NCBI RefSeq assembly: GCF_001625305.1 | Contig: NW_017804598.1 | Location: 1,249,782-1,313,781, forward strand | Origin: Branchiostoma belcheri | Lineage: Eukaryota > Chordata > Leptocardii > Amphioxiformes > Branchiostomatidae | DNA: 64,000 nt | Direction: 5' to 3' | Part shown: positions 1 to 11,000 of the stretch, piece after piece | Layout: each line of letters starts with the position of its first letter | Numbering within the stretch: position 1 is the stretch's first letter | Notes under the pieces: generated by a model | What the model saw: the letters and a program-made list of their open reading frames with translations, nothing else | Database searches by the model: none | Told to the model about the DNA's origin: nothing | Translations under genes and position numbers: made by a program

Positions 1-283
1 GTTAGGTGTAGGGAAAAAAGTTGTATTTCAGGTTCCAGCTCGGAAAAATACTTTTAGATTTCAGCTGAACTGATCCAAGAAAAACATTTTCATAATGTAA
101 AACTGAAATACATCAGGATTTAGGACCAGGGCTGTATCCAGGACCCTTCCCTTTATTTTCTTGTGAGGAAGGAAATTATATTTTGCCTGATTTACTCGAT
201 GAAACTTTGCAATGGATTCGAAATTCAGATTGAAAACTTTAAGTCCTTTGGGTCAATATCGTACACATTGCCTTATCATTCGT

Positions 284-550
284 AGAAGGAAAACATACTG
301 TTTTTTCTCTGTTCCTTCTTTCTCTTCTTTTTCTCCAAACAAATAAGGTCAGTGACCTGAACCAGACGTCTGTCACCATGGTAACTGGTGTTGGGTTACA
401 TCATGTTGCAATTTTATAGCAGGAGGGATTTAGACTCCTGTCACCATATGTATGGATGTATTTGAGTAAGAATTAACAGTGAGTGAGAGCAGACCATATG
501 CTAAGGTAAACATTTATGCATTTGCTTTGCAAATGTTACCTTTCTAGTTC
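284..550 (+). repeat. CACCATGGTAAC dispersed repeat, copy 1
   Basis: Starts near 'agaaggaaaacatactg', contains GTCACCATGGTAACTGGTG at about 374-392, a block 'gcaggagggattta', and ends GTTACCTTTCTAG near 550. The same order of blocks recurs at 14273, 15630, 17765, 47147, 58120 and, inverted, at 63850. No terminal inverted repeat or coding sequence is seen. Confidence 0.8.
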
Positions 551-597
551 AGAACATTTCCAGTTTTGCCGCCCGGAAATTGCATTTAAAAATGCAG

Positions 598-815
598 ACT
601 ACTTTGTTTCCGTGACGTTGTGTACGCGGTGCGTGCAGCCGGCAGGAGCGGGAACGTGTTGATGAATGCGCGGGAAAATCGGGTCGGAGGGCTGTGGCTG
701 TGCCGCGCAGGTGGGCAGACATGGCGGCGCGTCAGATTTGTCTCGTCAGACGACGCGAGACGTGACGTATGACACAGCCCTGCTCCTTCCGCCGTGTTCC
801 CGCCCTTTTTACCCT
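598..815. promoter_or_regulatory. CpG-dense patch, possible promoter
   Basis: About 200 bp with many CpG dinucleotides inside AT-rich DNA. It holds GCGCGGGAAA (E2F-like), ATGGCGGC (YY1-like) and GACGTGACGTA (CRE-like) words. No exon with a donor could be tied to it, and the LINE fragment next to it starts immediately after. It may be a CpG-island promoter or simply a young GC-rich insertion. Confidence 0.25.
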
Positions 816-1190
816 CAACTCTCTTTATTAGTTCACACAAACTCCACACAGAAAAAGGCAGACATAACCGCATTCCTCTACAGCAAAGGATTTGCCAATT
901 TTGTGATTTAGATAAAATTGAGGATGAGTGCCATTTTGTAGTTGATTGTACATTATGTAGAAATGAGAGGGATTCCCTCTATACTTATATAAAAGATAAG
1001 TTCCCAACTTTTTACTTTTAGATTAAACAGAAAAAATCGTGGGGCAGGGTACACTTTTATTCTTATTTATCTTTATTTATGTATTGGTTCAGTTTCATGT
1101 TAGATGTGAAGTGAGGCTGTTAAAATAAGTGTACAACTTGAGTGCGATCCCACTTCGTCCTCCCCCTTGTATTGTTTTTGCTCTATAAAG
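794..1190 (+). mobile_element. LINE (non-LTR retrotransposon) 3' end, truncated
   Basis: The frame reads RICQFCDLDKIEDECHFVVD followed by CTLCRNERDSL, a C-x2-C-x9-H-x4-C motif with EDExHF. This is the C-terminal zinc-knuckle-like end seen after the reverse transcriptase in several non-LTR retrotransposon clades. The frame stops at 1021. It is followed by an AT-rich 3' region and a tail (1108-1190) that is homologous to the tails at 4088-4165 and 6259-6350 and to the SINE tails at 5565, 52955 and 55564. The element is 5'-truncated; the reverse transcriptase itself is missing. Confidence 0.6.
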
Positions 1191-1962
1191 AAGACATCTC
1201 GTAACCAACTCAGTCACATGTGAAGGGCGGGCCCACAAATATAGCATCCTATGACAGCGCAAAACCCAGACCAGGTTGTGGTTGATATTTTACGTACTTG
1301 GCTGCCATAACCCCTTACCCTCGACACGGTGCTATGTGTCAGACATCATAAAACAACTTCCAGCAGAAACGCACCGTAAGCTGATGTCTGACATTTCGCC
1401 AAGAAATCCATACATACATAAATAGCAGACTACGCTATTATTTATCGTCTGTGAAGGCTTTTCATCTTCAAATGCGGCCCTATCGAATTGAAGGTGTCGT
1501 GCGCCAGCGTAGAGGTTGCAGTAGAAGGGTTGAATATATAAAAGGTGACTACAACTCAAACGCATTCCTTGGGTATCCTTCTGAAAAGTAAATGTAAAGA
1601 CTGAAGTCTGGCCATAAGAGTAGCGTAGCTTTGTATCTCCGAAGGATGGGAGGGGGGGGGGCAAACTACCCAAGTTTGCCAAGTCAACTACAGTTCAGTT
1701 AACATGAATGATCTTCAGCCCCCAAACGGTTTGGTGCAGCACTTACATATATGTATGTATAAACAAACTAAATTTTTACGAATGATGTTTTGGCAGAAAC
1801 AATTGCTTTTTCAACTTTCAACGACCCTATGCATTATTTTAGCTTATCTCCGTATAAGCGCTAAGGTAGTTTGGTCAGGTCCTATCAGTTCCAATTGACC
1901 TTAGAACGTTACCTGTCTGCCTTATCTTGACAGGAGACTATACATTGCTACGACGTACATAA

Positions 1963-2270
1963 CGTGTACATAACTCACCCATCCCCATACATAACCCACA
2001 CAACTCACCCTCCCCATACATAACCCACACAACTCACCCATCCCCATACATAACCCACACAATTCACCCATCCCCATACATAACCCACACAATTCACCCA
2101 TCCCCATACATAACCCACACAACTCACCCTCCCCATACATAACCCACACAACTCACCCTCCCCATACATAACCCACACAACGTTAACTCACCCCTTCCCA
2201 TACATAACCCACACAACTCACCCTCCCCATACATAACCCACACATACATAACCTCCCCATACATAATCAC
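1963..2270. repeat. Minisatellite, unit about 27-31 bp
   Basis: About ten tandem copies of a unit built from 'cccatacataacccacacaa' and 'ctcacccatcc'. Open frames across it on the minus strand are repeat-derived and not genes. Confidence 0.95.
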
Positions 2271-2279
2271 ATAAATCGC

Positions 2280-4079
2280 ACACCTCGTTCTGTTTGTTAA
2301 TTTGCGGCCATGATTTATCGGGGGGGGGGAGATAAGTTGTATTTATCATCTGTTATCATTAGTACGGAATAGCTGCTAGGGATCATTTCTCCCAGGCTCC
2401 TGCCCCTGAACATGATTGACACTCCGTCGTTTAGATCTAAAATCACAGAAGGCTGCAATCTGGCATGTAACCCCTTGAGAATGTCAGACAAGTCGTTTTA
2501 GACAAGAAATAATGATCAGATCTACTGTAAAAGTACGTAAAACCCTTGCCTTGTGTATAACAACGTATTCATATGTCAGTTTGTAAGACCTGTCCCTGGT
2601 GCTGATAGTAGAGTGATTGTTGCCAAAGCTCCACTGACGATGGAAATCTTATAGAAAACGTCTCGTGTATAAGTATACACTGATAATACAGAAAAGGGAA
2701 AAGGCTATTATTGTTTGTAACCAGTCCATAGTCCATATGCTAGTTGCCATGACGACAAATTCGCATTTCGTACGTACGTTGCTTGCGGCTATGATTTCTG
2801 TACAAGCCACGGTCTGTTCCACAACACTGCTATGGCTGTTAGAAAGGATATGTTTCCACGGGACTCGATGTTATCTCATATATAATGATTATCATTTATT
2901 TTTGCTCAGAGCTCTTCTGCATTATTCAGGCGCCAGTATACCGTTGTGTTTTTAATTTATTCTTGGTGTCTCGATGGAAAGGAAAGTCGTGAAGCACGGA
3001 TGTTAATTTGTTTATTCCCAATCCATTAATACGGGTAAAGACGGATTATTGCGTATCTGGTCGTATACGTCCTTCTGCGCAGTTGCCTTCAACCGGATGA
3101 CACATGAAATCCCCAGAATGCTCCATAGCATCAATCCATTAGTCCCGAGTGCCCGAAATCCTCGGCTGCAGATCCCCAGGAGGACCTCTTACCTAAGTTC
3201 GTTAATACAGACGAACGAGCTCTGTGGCGAATTTTGCTGACAAAAAGCCCGCAGCAGGGCGGCCATCTTGATGACCCCTGACCTCTTGATTTCCCTTGAT
3301 GCTATCGTCTTTCAAGTCTCGCCAGGTCGATAATAAATTACTTTGCGACAGAGGCTCTTATGCCCCGCTCGCTAAGACTTGATCGAACGCGAAGGAAATG
3401 AAGTCAGCAAAAGAAAGCTGATTCGTATTGATTGCTTTAGCTGTGAGCTCAAAAGACGTCAGCTTGAGAGCAAGTTTATGGCACGAAACTATAGAAACGT
3501 TAGGAGGTTGGGGAAACTGAAGAACTACGTTTGCCTGCTATAACGTTTCCCGGAAAATAAGTTGCCCCCCTCCCCACCCTTTCAGATAGCGACGAGAGTT
3601 TGGCAAGTTTTGGACGTAACACGTTGGAAGAGTGGGAGGATTTGTGTGACTACAAAACTGCACATAGACCAGTCAAATTTTCACTGACTCTGAAAACATT
3701 GCCTGATATAGTCATGCATGTGTGGGAAGCTGAAAGTCACGCCACTTACGCCTTGAAGGAAGTTCGGTCGACCGGCGTTAACACATCAAAGCGTTCGTGA
3801 TACCGAGCTGCGTTCTCCATTTCACAGATCAAACTTGAGATGGTCAGCCAGAACTTTCCTCTGAAATCACAACTGCACGCGAACGGTTTATGTCACGTCA
3901 ACATGCTATTAGCTTCTAGCTCTATTTGGCTGGTCTGCATGTTCGTCCATAAATATAGAAGTCAAGCATTCCATATTTATTCTTATTATATACATGTATA
4001 TCGTAATTAGTTATTTGCCAGTTACAAAATTGGGTAACGGGAAGGGGGATAACTATACAAATCACTTACATATTGTTGC
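2280..4079. other. No gene recognised
   Basis: AT-rich non-coding sequence. Small open frames at 2665-2955 and 3600-3800 have no recognisable motif and no codon bias. Nothing else can be supported. Confidence 0.5.
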
Positions 4080-4170
4080 TTTGTGTGAATGTGGCGTAAC
4101 AAAATAAGTTGTACTTTGAGTTTGAGTGTACGTCACATTGCACTTGTCCTTTGTGTAATGCTCATAGAAA
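4080..4170 (+). mobile_element. Solo retroelement 3' tail with hairpin (copy B)
   Basis: Arms AATGTGGCGTA (4088-4098) and TACGTCACATT (4129-4139) pair over 11 bp with one G-T. The loop has AAAATAAG and TTTGAGTG, followed by a CTTTGT-containing 3' end. It matches the tail of the LINE fragment at 794-1190. Only the tail is present. Confidence 0.6.
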
Positions 4171-5564
4171 ACGTACTAAACCATGTCAATGACATTCTCA
4201 AGCTAGCTGCATATATACCAATTAACCCTTACAAATAAGGATATTCACTCTGGCTTTTGGCTACTGACAGTCATGCCCCCCTCCCCCCTCTGTCTCATAA
4301 CTCCGAACTCACTACTGATAGGACTACAAAGGTGAAATTGCTTTCAGGATCCATACATATATTATCTCTGTTCCTGTGAAACAATGCGCTGACGACCAAG
4401 CATTTTCTCCATGCACTAAAATTGCATGCACTCTGTAGCTAGGATCAATATGGTTTCAGTTATCTCTTGCCTTTAAGGTTGTCCTTGAGGTGATAGTAGC
4501 CGATGCTTTCATTATAATTTGTTTGTTAATAGCCTTAGATTTCAATTGCCAATACACATAGTTTAGGGGAATGGTGGAAACAGAAAGTTTTGTTTATCGC
4601 CTGTTTGTACATATATGCCAAAAATTATGAAATAATATGGACAATAAAACTTAAGTATGTGGTTTTTAGTGGCCTTTCCCCAAATAATAAATGTATATTA
4701 TATGTACATAATTAACATAATTACATTAACAAGAAATTAAATCATGATATAGAAAACAAATTTCTAATGTATTGAACGTACTTTAGATAGAATGTTCTTT
4801 CTATTAGTTCCTAAGACCTTTCCGTTATACTTTTATCATTTTATTCTATTACTTGTGCTATGTTACATCCATATATACGTGTGACATCATCTGTATCCAT
4901 TCAGCCCCATGGTATGAACATGCAAGTTAAAACTGATTGTATTGATGAAGAATGATATGTCGTACCACCACCACTTGTATCACCTTCTATCTATTCTGCC
5001 TCTGGTCGGAGACCTTGTACGTTTGTCTGCAGTGCTTCCAGCAGAAACCGATATCTATAGACGAGCTGTGATAATGAAATAATTGGTATCGAGTGCTACC
5101 TGCGGTTACCGATCTCAGTCCACCAGTGTAGCGGCAGCCTGCTCGCCTCTACACCGATGTACATATATGTCACCGGGCCCCCGGCTTGTAGACATAATCT
5201 ATATTGGATATCTACAGAAGGCCACTTGTCCGCCCCTTGAAACATTGCACAGTTTAATCTCTGATACAGGTTCGCCATCAAAAACAACCTATCCTGCTTG
5301 GACCGCAGCCCAAATTAACCAGTCTCGGGAGGACGGCCACAATACTATTAGGAAGGATCCAACTCAATGTCAGCAGTGCATGATTTGAATGGGAGTTTTG
5401 CCGGCATTGCTGGCTAGACGTTACGGCTTTAGGAAAGGCATTTGACATGACCTTCCTTACTCCATCTAGGTGTCAATGGGTACTTGATTTCGGTTGGGGA
5501 TGTAATAGGTGGTGGAAGGAAAGGGAGGGGCTCCACTTTTTCATATTTTCAATATCGTTCTTTT

Positions 5565-5800
5565 TTTCTATTCCCACATGTATCACAAGACATGGCGACG
5601 CTCACACTCAATTTTTTCAACTTATTTTTTTTATCCCGCTACCACCGCAGACAAACGCACGGGCAACAGACATTTCACCTGAGAGACTTCATGTTAAGTG
5701 CCTTTCCCAAGGGCACAAGATCGGTCGCATGGCAGGATTCGAACTCGGGACTTCATCGTTCCGAGCCGAATTCTCTGTTGTTGCGCCACGCGACCCATGT
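5565..5800 (-). mobile_element. tRNA-headed SINE, near full length
   Basis: Read on the minus strand it begins GTCGCGTGGCGCAACAACAG, has a box-B-like GAGTTCGAATCC (plus-strand 5738-5753), a body word 'gcccttgggaaaggcact', and a tail with AAAATAAG and TTGAGTG inside an imperfect stem (5594-5605 with about 5634-5643), then an A-run. The same head and body occur at 55395 and, as head only or body only, at 33915 and 52843. Confidence 0.8.
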
Positions 5801-5984
5801 ATTCCGTTCGCAAAACATTGCCCACCCATCGACTTTAAAAGGCCACGAGACCTTGACCTTACGAACATTGTGATTTGCGGGGTGCACCGGTACGGTATCA
5901 ATCGCCTGTGTCGTATTTGGGTCACCTTATTTCACCTGCGACCCCCGCCTTACGTCATACAATCCATAGTAGATGGAGGCATCG

Positions 5985-6205
5985 AACCGAAACTCAATTT
6001 CAAAAGGATCTCTCTCTATCTCTCCAAACATGAAGAAAGGAACGATCCGCATGCAGAAAGTTCAAACAAGAGGGTGTTAAAAATGTACAATCCATTGTAC
6101 ATGGATGTATCAAACTGAAACTCAATTTCAAAAGGATCTCTCTCTCTCTCTTTCTCTCTCTCTCCAAACACAAAGAAACGATCCGCATGCAGAAATTACA
6201 AACAC
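5985..6205 (+). repeat. Tandem duplication, unit about 120 bp, with CT microsatellite
   Basis: Both units contain 'actcaatttcaaaaggatc', a (CT)n run, 'ccaaaca' and 'cgatccgcatgcagaaa'. The second copy has a longer CT run. Non-coding. Confidence 0.85.
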
Positions 6206-6234
6206 TTTGGCGCACTGTTACGTCAATTCACAAT

Positions 6235-6350
6235 TTACTATGTTAATTGTATTTTGTTGTGTGGTTCTGTTAAAATAAGTTTAAAAACTTGAGTGCAGCG
6301 CCACACGGTCCTTGTTATTGAATTATTTTGATGAATATAAAAAAAAATAC
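6235..6350 (+). mobile_element. Solo retroelement 3' tail with hairpin (copy C)
   Basis: Arms GTGTGGTTCTG (6259-6269) and CAGCGCCACAC (6296-6306) pair at 10 of 11 positions. The loop is TTAAAATAAG plus AAACTTGAGTG. The tail 'tccttgttattgaatt' ends in an A-run, as expected for target-primed retroposition. Confidence 0.6.
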
Positions 6351-7194
6351 AAACACAAGAGTGTTACAAGATACAGTGGTGTCGACTTGTGCTCTACAAG
6401 TGTTTTGACTTTCGAAGTAACAGGCAGATAGCCTCAATTATTGAACCGGTAGGGCACTTAACCTAAATGCACCCAGAATGATGCAAATAGACGTGTATAA
6501 CGCTCTTCTTACACAGATAGCTTCTTGGATCATGGAGCTGAATCATCCTTTAATAGGATGTTCTGAGACAATCTTATTACGGAACAAACCCAGAATAGAT
6601 CAACAGGCGAATATGAGAAATGGATTATACCATATTAAGAACTTTTGCCCTAGGGATATAAGGCTTGTTGTTGTTTTCGGTCTCTTTCTACTCAACTCCG
6701 ATAATGAAATTACTCAAAACTATATCTTGGTATTTGAGTGATTTTGAATGATTGTTAATATTTTGTACACGCGGGTATGGGTGTGGTATCAAGTTCATAC
6801 CATCAAGGCAGGTTACTTTTTTCTTCGTATGTCGTAATGCGTTTTCTAGTACTTCGAAAATGTGCGGACATCACTGGAAGACAGACGAAAAATGTCCGGA
6901 CTATGCACGATGTACAAAAAGACTAAACGTCTTATGGTCGAAGCAAACAATACGTAATAATACTACATACATTCCCGTTTTATCTTGTTTGCTTCTCCAA
7001 ACCCTGTCCATGAAATTGACACGGATTGAGTACAGTGGTGATGACATCCAATCAGAGAAGAGTGGTCAGGTGCATCGCTGATGACGCCGGCGCTGATGAA
7101 AATGTCGGCTGCGAGCTGTGACCTTGTGCGCGGGTGACGAGTGGGTACTGCCGCACCACCGTCCTTCATGTCAACACGTTCGTGATACAGTGCA

Positions 7195-8010
7195 AAACAA
7201 CTTATCTGTACCTGTATCTGTATAGCCTGTATAACCACCCTTCGGCGTAGCACACTAGCTCCTGTATCTGTATAGCCGGTATAACCACCCTTCGGCGTAA
7301 CACACCAGCTCCTGTATCTGTATAGCCGGTATAACCACCCTTCGGCGTAACACACCAGATCCTATATCTGTATCTGTATAGCCGGTATAACCGACCTTCG
7401 GCGTAATACACCAGCTTCTGTATCTGTATCTGTATAGCCGGTATAACCGCCCTTCGGTGTAACACACCAGCTTCTGTATCTGTATCTGTATAGCTGGGAT
7501 AACCGCCCTTCGGGGTAACACACCAGCTTCACAGGCACGCGGCGCGGCGGCAGATGGCTATATCACACCGAACGACGTGCTACACCTAACCTTTGAACCT
7601 CTAACTCTAAACACTGTTTAAAGCTATCTAATGATGATGCCCCGACTGTACTTAATTGGTGACAGTGAGTTCCACTCTGTGATAGTTCTAGGAAAGAGTT
7701 CTTGAACACCTCAATCTTTGGTTGATAACTCTGGTTACTTGAAGGCATGACTATTTCTTGTTATTTTCTGAGGTGGCATTCTGTACTTAGTAGTTGGTAT
7801 TTCTACCGGTTTATTAGTCATTTTGTACATCATGCATAGTCTGGACATTTCTCGTCTGTCTTCCAGTGACACCCACTGTAGGTTTCCAATCTGGCTTACT
7901 CTCATTCTAACTCTTGATAACAGCCGGTGGCTAGTTGCATGGGAAACCTTGGCTGCATGACAGTCGAACCGATGAATAGATAGATACATATATTCTGTAC
8001 ACCCCATTTC
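7195..8010 (-). mobile_element. CR1-like LINE 3' fragment with broken RT C-terminus
   Basis: Minus-strand frames show a post-RT motif, NLQWVSLEDRREMSRLCMMY, then after a frame change KIEVFKNSFLELSQSGTHC and VGASSLDSFKQCLELEVQRL, ending RRSV and stop at 7563. The NSF...W.LP...S..SFK order is typical of the end of CR1-type reverse transcriptase proteins. A frameshift breaks the 'EWN' region. The 3' UTR continues to about 7195 and contains the tandem array listed separately. A second copy with the same C-terminal VQRLGV..RSV end is at 38030-38330. Confidence 0.65.
7205..7530. repeat. Tandem array inside the LINE 3' UTR
   Basis: Five to six units of about 55-66 bp, each with 'ctgtatctgtatagccggta' and 'cttcggcgtaacacacc'. 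Unit length changes through 'ctgtat' copy number. The sister LINE at 38030 has one equivalent unit, so the array expanded in this copy. Long minus-strand open frames here are repeat artefacts. Confidence 0.9.
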
Positions 8011-8019
8011 AAGTCAGGG

Positions 8020-11000
8020 CTAAAGGATATTCACGTTGGTCAGAAGTAGAACGTATAATCAGCCCCACAAGCACGATCTCTCTTTCTGGTCACGTCTTCT
8101 ACCTGGTCCTGGCGGCAACGAGGTTTGACGCTTTGGCGGGCCGAGACACCGGCGATACCTCCGCAGAGAGAGACAAGATTCTCACGATATGAAAATAAGA
8201 ACGCTCGATAGCCAGAGGTGCCTCCGAAATCGATGGAGTTCTTCCCCCGGGAAATAAACGTTCTGTATTATTTTTCACAGACGGCCCAAGACTTTCATTT
8301 AAGATACTAAAGTATTGAATACTTGGTAAGGTGATATGCTGGTGGTCCGTCTTGGAGACAGAAGCAGCCAAGGGGGACAGGTACTGAAAGGACTCTGAGT
8401 CAATAAGACATAAACATTTATGAAGAGAGGGGGGAAGATATATGATTACGTTAGGAAGAGTGGCTGAAGAAATTCATAAGGCTTTTACTCATGTGCCTGC
8501 GGTTTCTTTCTCTCTTTGTTGTGGTGTCTGGTATATAAATGACCTTGAATAAACACTGTAGAAAACACAAAGCAGAAGAATTCACACATACACAGTTTTC
8601 TGTCCCGTATAAGATATAACGACTTATGTCTATGTTAGAAATATCTGTATTCTGAGGACGCACATTCTAAACTAGTGTTGAATGGAAAATAGCGACAAAA
8701 GGGAGCGAATACTTTACAGAAATCTATATAAATGAGGCTGACCAGTCCTTGTATATTCAGAAACTGAACTAACTAAAAGGGTGTGGTCACTATACTACTG
8801 ACAGTACTTAGGAAGAAAGAAAGATGTAGATAATTTACTACTTCCTACGTGGGCAAAATGGTTCTTACGGACATACATTTAGTTAATGTTATTGACCACA
8901 AAATCGACAGGCCGGGATGCGGCCCGCCCAGACAGTTTTACGACTCTGTTTAGGATGTACAGAACATCCATCCGTGGGTTTTGAAGCTCTGCCAAAAAGG
9001 CCGAAATTGTTCCAACATTGCCTGTATCTACCCGTTCTCCCGGTCGTACACGTACGGGCATGATGGATTCTCCAGAAGCCCGGAGATGGCACAAGTAAAG
9101 TCGGCGGATAACCGTCCCACTGATAACGGGCGGGGAGATGCTTGATCAATGGTCGAATTTCTATGATGGGTTCCCTTCGCATCGTGGTTCATCCAGCCAT
9201 TTCGGCTCGAGTGATCCGTCAGGATTACGGCGGACAGGTTGGCGTCTCCTCCCGGGCCTACTGCTGCCCGGAGCCGGGCGGAAAATCCTCCCGGACAGCT
9301 CGGCTTTACCCGAGCCGTGATCTTCATATTAGTTTTGTCAACTCGTGACGGGTATTTAGAAAAACCGTCTGCGGCTACTGTCTTGAGTAGAATGCCCATT
9401 GCGCAGTTAGGAAAACATTTTTTTTGCGCTAACTGGAAAAGACGTGTATGCATACAAACTTGGTCCGACTCATCAATGCATTGCCTCCAACAGCCTCATG
9501 CAATTCAAAGCAACTCTGGTACACCGCAGAATGAATAGGTGCTTTGGACGAAAACTAGCGCTCACTGCAGATTGATCGGCTGTTTTCGTAAGCTGTGTAA
9601 GACGTTCGGCTTTGTGCGATAGGCTTGAGAGAAATTAGGACAAACTATGTGGGATCGGAAGAGCTTAAGTACTCAGGGAAGAGAATCAATTGGTTGTCTG
9701 TGCTGCCGGAAACCCATGTGCATGTTTTACACAAGGACAACTGTTAAGAAGGACATTGTACCAACACTACGTGCAAGAATAGTACAGTATCTTGAAATGT
9801 GTACATGTACGTGTGTACCTTCTGATGTGACGGTGCCGGTATTTTCAGCTTTTCTGGCTCAGGTAGTTGAAATCATACTGTCACGATCCGACTTGTTCAC
9901 CCCATTGAATTAGAACTTGTTTTGTAGAGCATACTAATCATACTGCCCTCCCTCATGTGGTAATCATGTTCAAGTCACCTTCAGCTCCTCTTTCTGACTA
10001 TCTTGGTTATGGTTTTAATTCGAGCCACACCCGTTTCCTTCAATACTGCATGTACTATATGTATATCCTTTAGGCACATGTATTTTGAAACCACAGTACT
10101 AGTTAGGTGCTTCACTCTCTTTTCTAGCCCTCTGTGCTGACGAAGTCCTGGCAGAGAAAGCTGTACCTGGGGAGGGCTGTATTGACCGCTGGGAAAATGC
10201 AGCCATCCCCCCAATACAGCCTTTCCCTCCATATGGATCTCCCAGCGAAAGAAAACCACCGCAGACATAGAAACAAAGTCAGGCCGCTAGAAAAGTCTGG
10301 AGGCTACTCTTATTTTCAGTTGAAAATATCTATATCTGCTTCCGATGATATATGCTACCACTATATATTTACATTTCTGGTACATCAACAGACGAAGCTA
10401 CTGGATGAGTTCTCTGTGCATAGTTCCATTATCGTTTTTTCCCACTGAGGCACTTTACTCCATATAGAATCAGCACTTCTGCAATGTGCTTTCTGTTTTT
10501 TTGAGTGGCACAAAATCCTTGTAGCTCAGCTAGCTTCCCGCGCCCAGACCCAACTATCCTTTCCGGTCAACTGACGAGACATACTTGCGGTTGATAACTA
10601 GACAGACTGTTATGGCCCACTCTCAACGGAGTCCTATAAATTGTACGTAGCCACCGCCGTTTTACAAGATCCCAAACAACATTTAGATCTCTAACGACAT
10701 TCAGGTCATTGGCACAACGACACGGAAGAAATCTAATTGAGTTCATTTCAGGACAACGCAAACTTCTCTCTCGCGCTTAGACAAAATCCCCGTTACAAAT
10801 TGGCAGCTGCCGCTGTTCCGACATCCCAGTAATTCATAATACCTGATTAAAGCTATAACGACGACAGTAGTTCCGAATCCACAGATGTGCCTTCATATAT
10901 TGGAGATGTTCGTACATACGTGATTCGACAGTCTGTTTTTCTCCTTCCATTACATCGTATTGTATAACCGTTGCGAGTTCTGCGCTCTGATTGGCATTTC

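Noticed and set aside
5738..5754. True tRNA gene from box-B-like sequence (also 19029, 33984, 55445)
   Set aside because: No cloverleaf or acceptor stem; the sequences recur as heads of SINEs.
5447..6118. 223-codon plus-strand open frame
   Set aside because: It crosses an antisense SINE and a tandem duplication, so the frame is assembled from repeats.
7205..7530. CRISPR-like direct repeats
   Set aside because: Units are head to tail without unique spacers, lie in a LINE 3' UTR, and the genome is eukaryotic.
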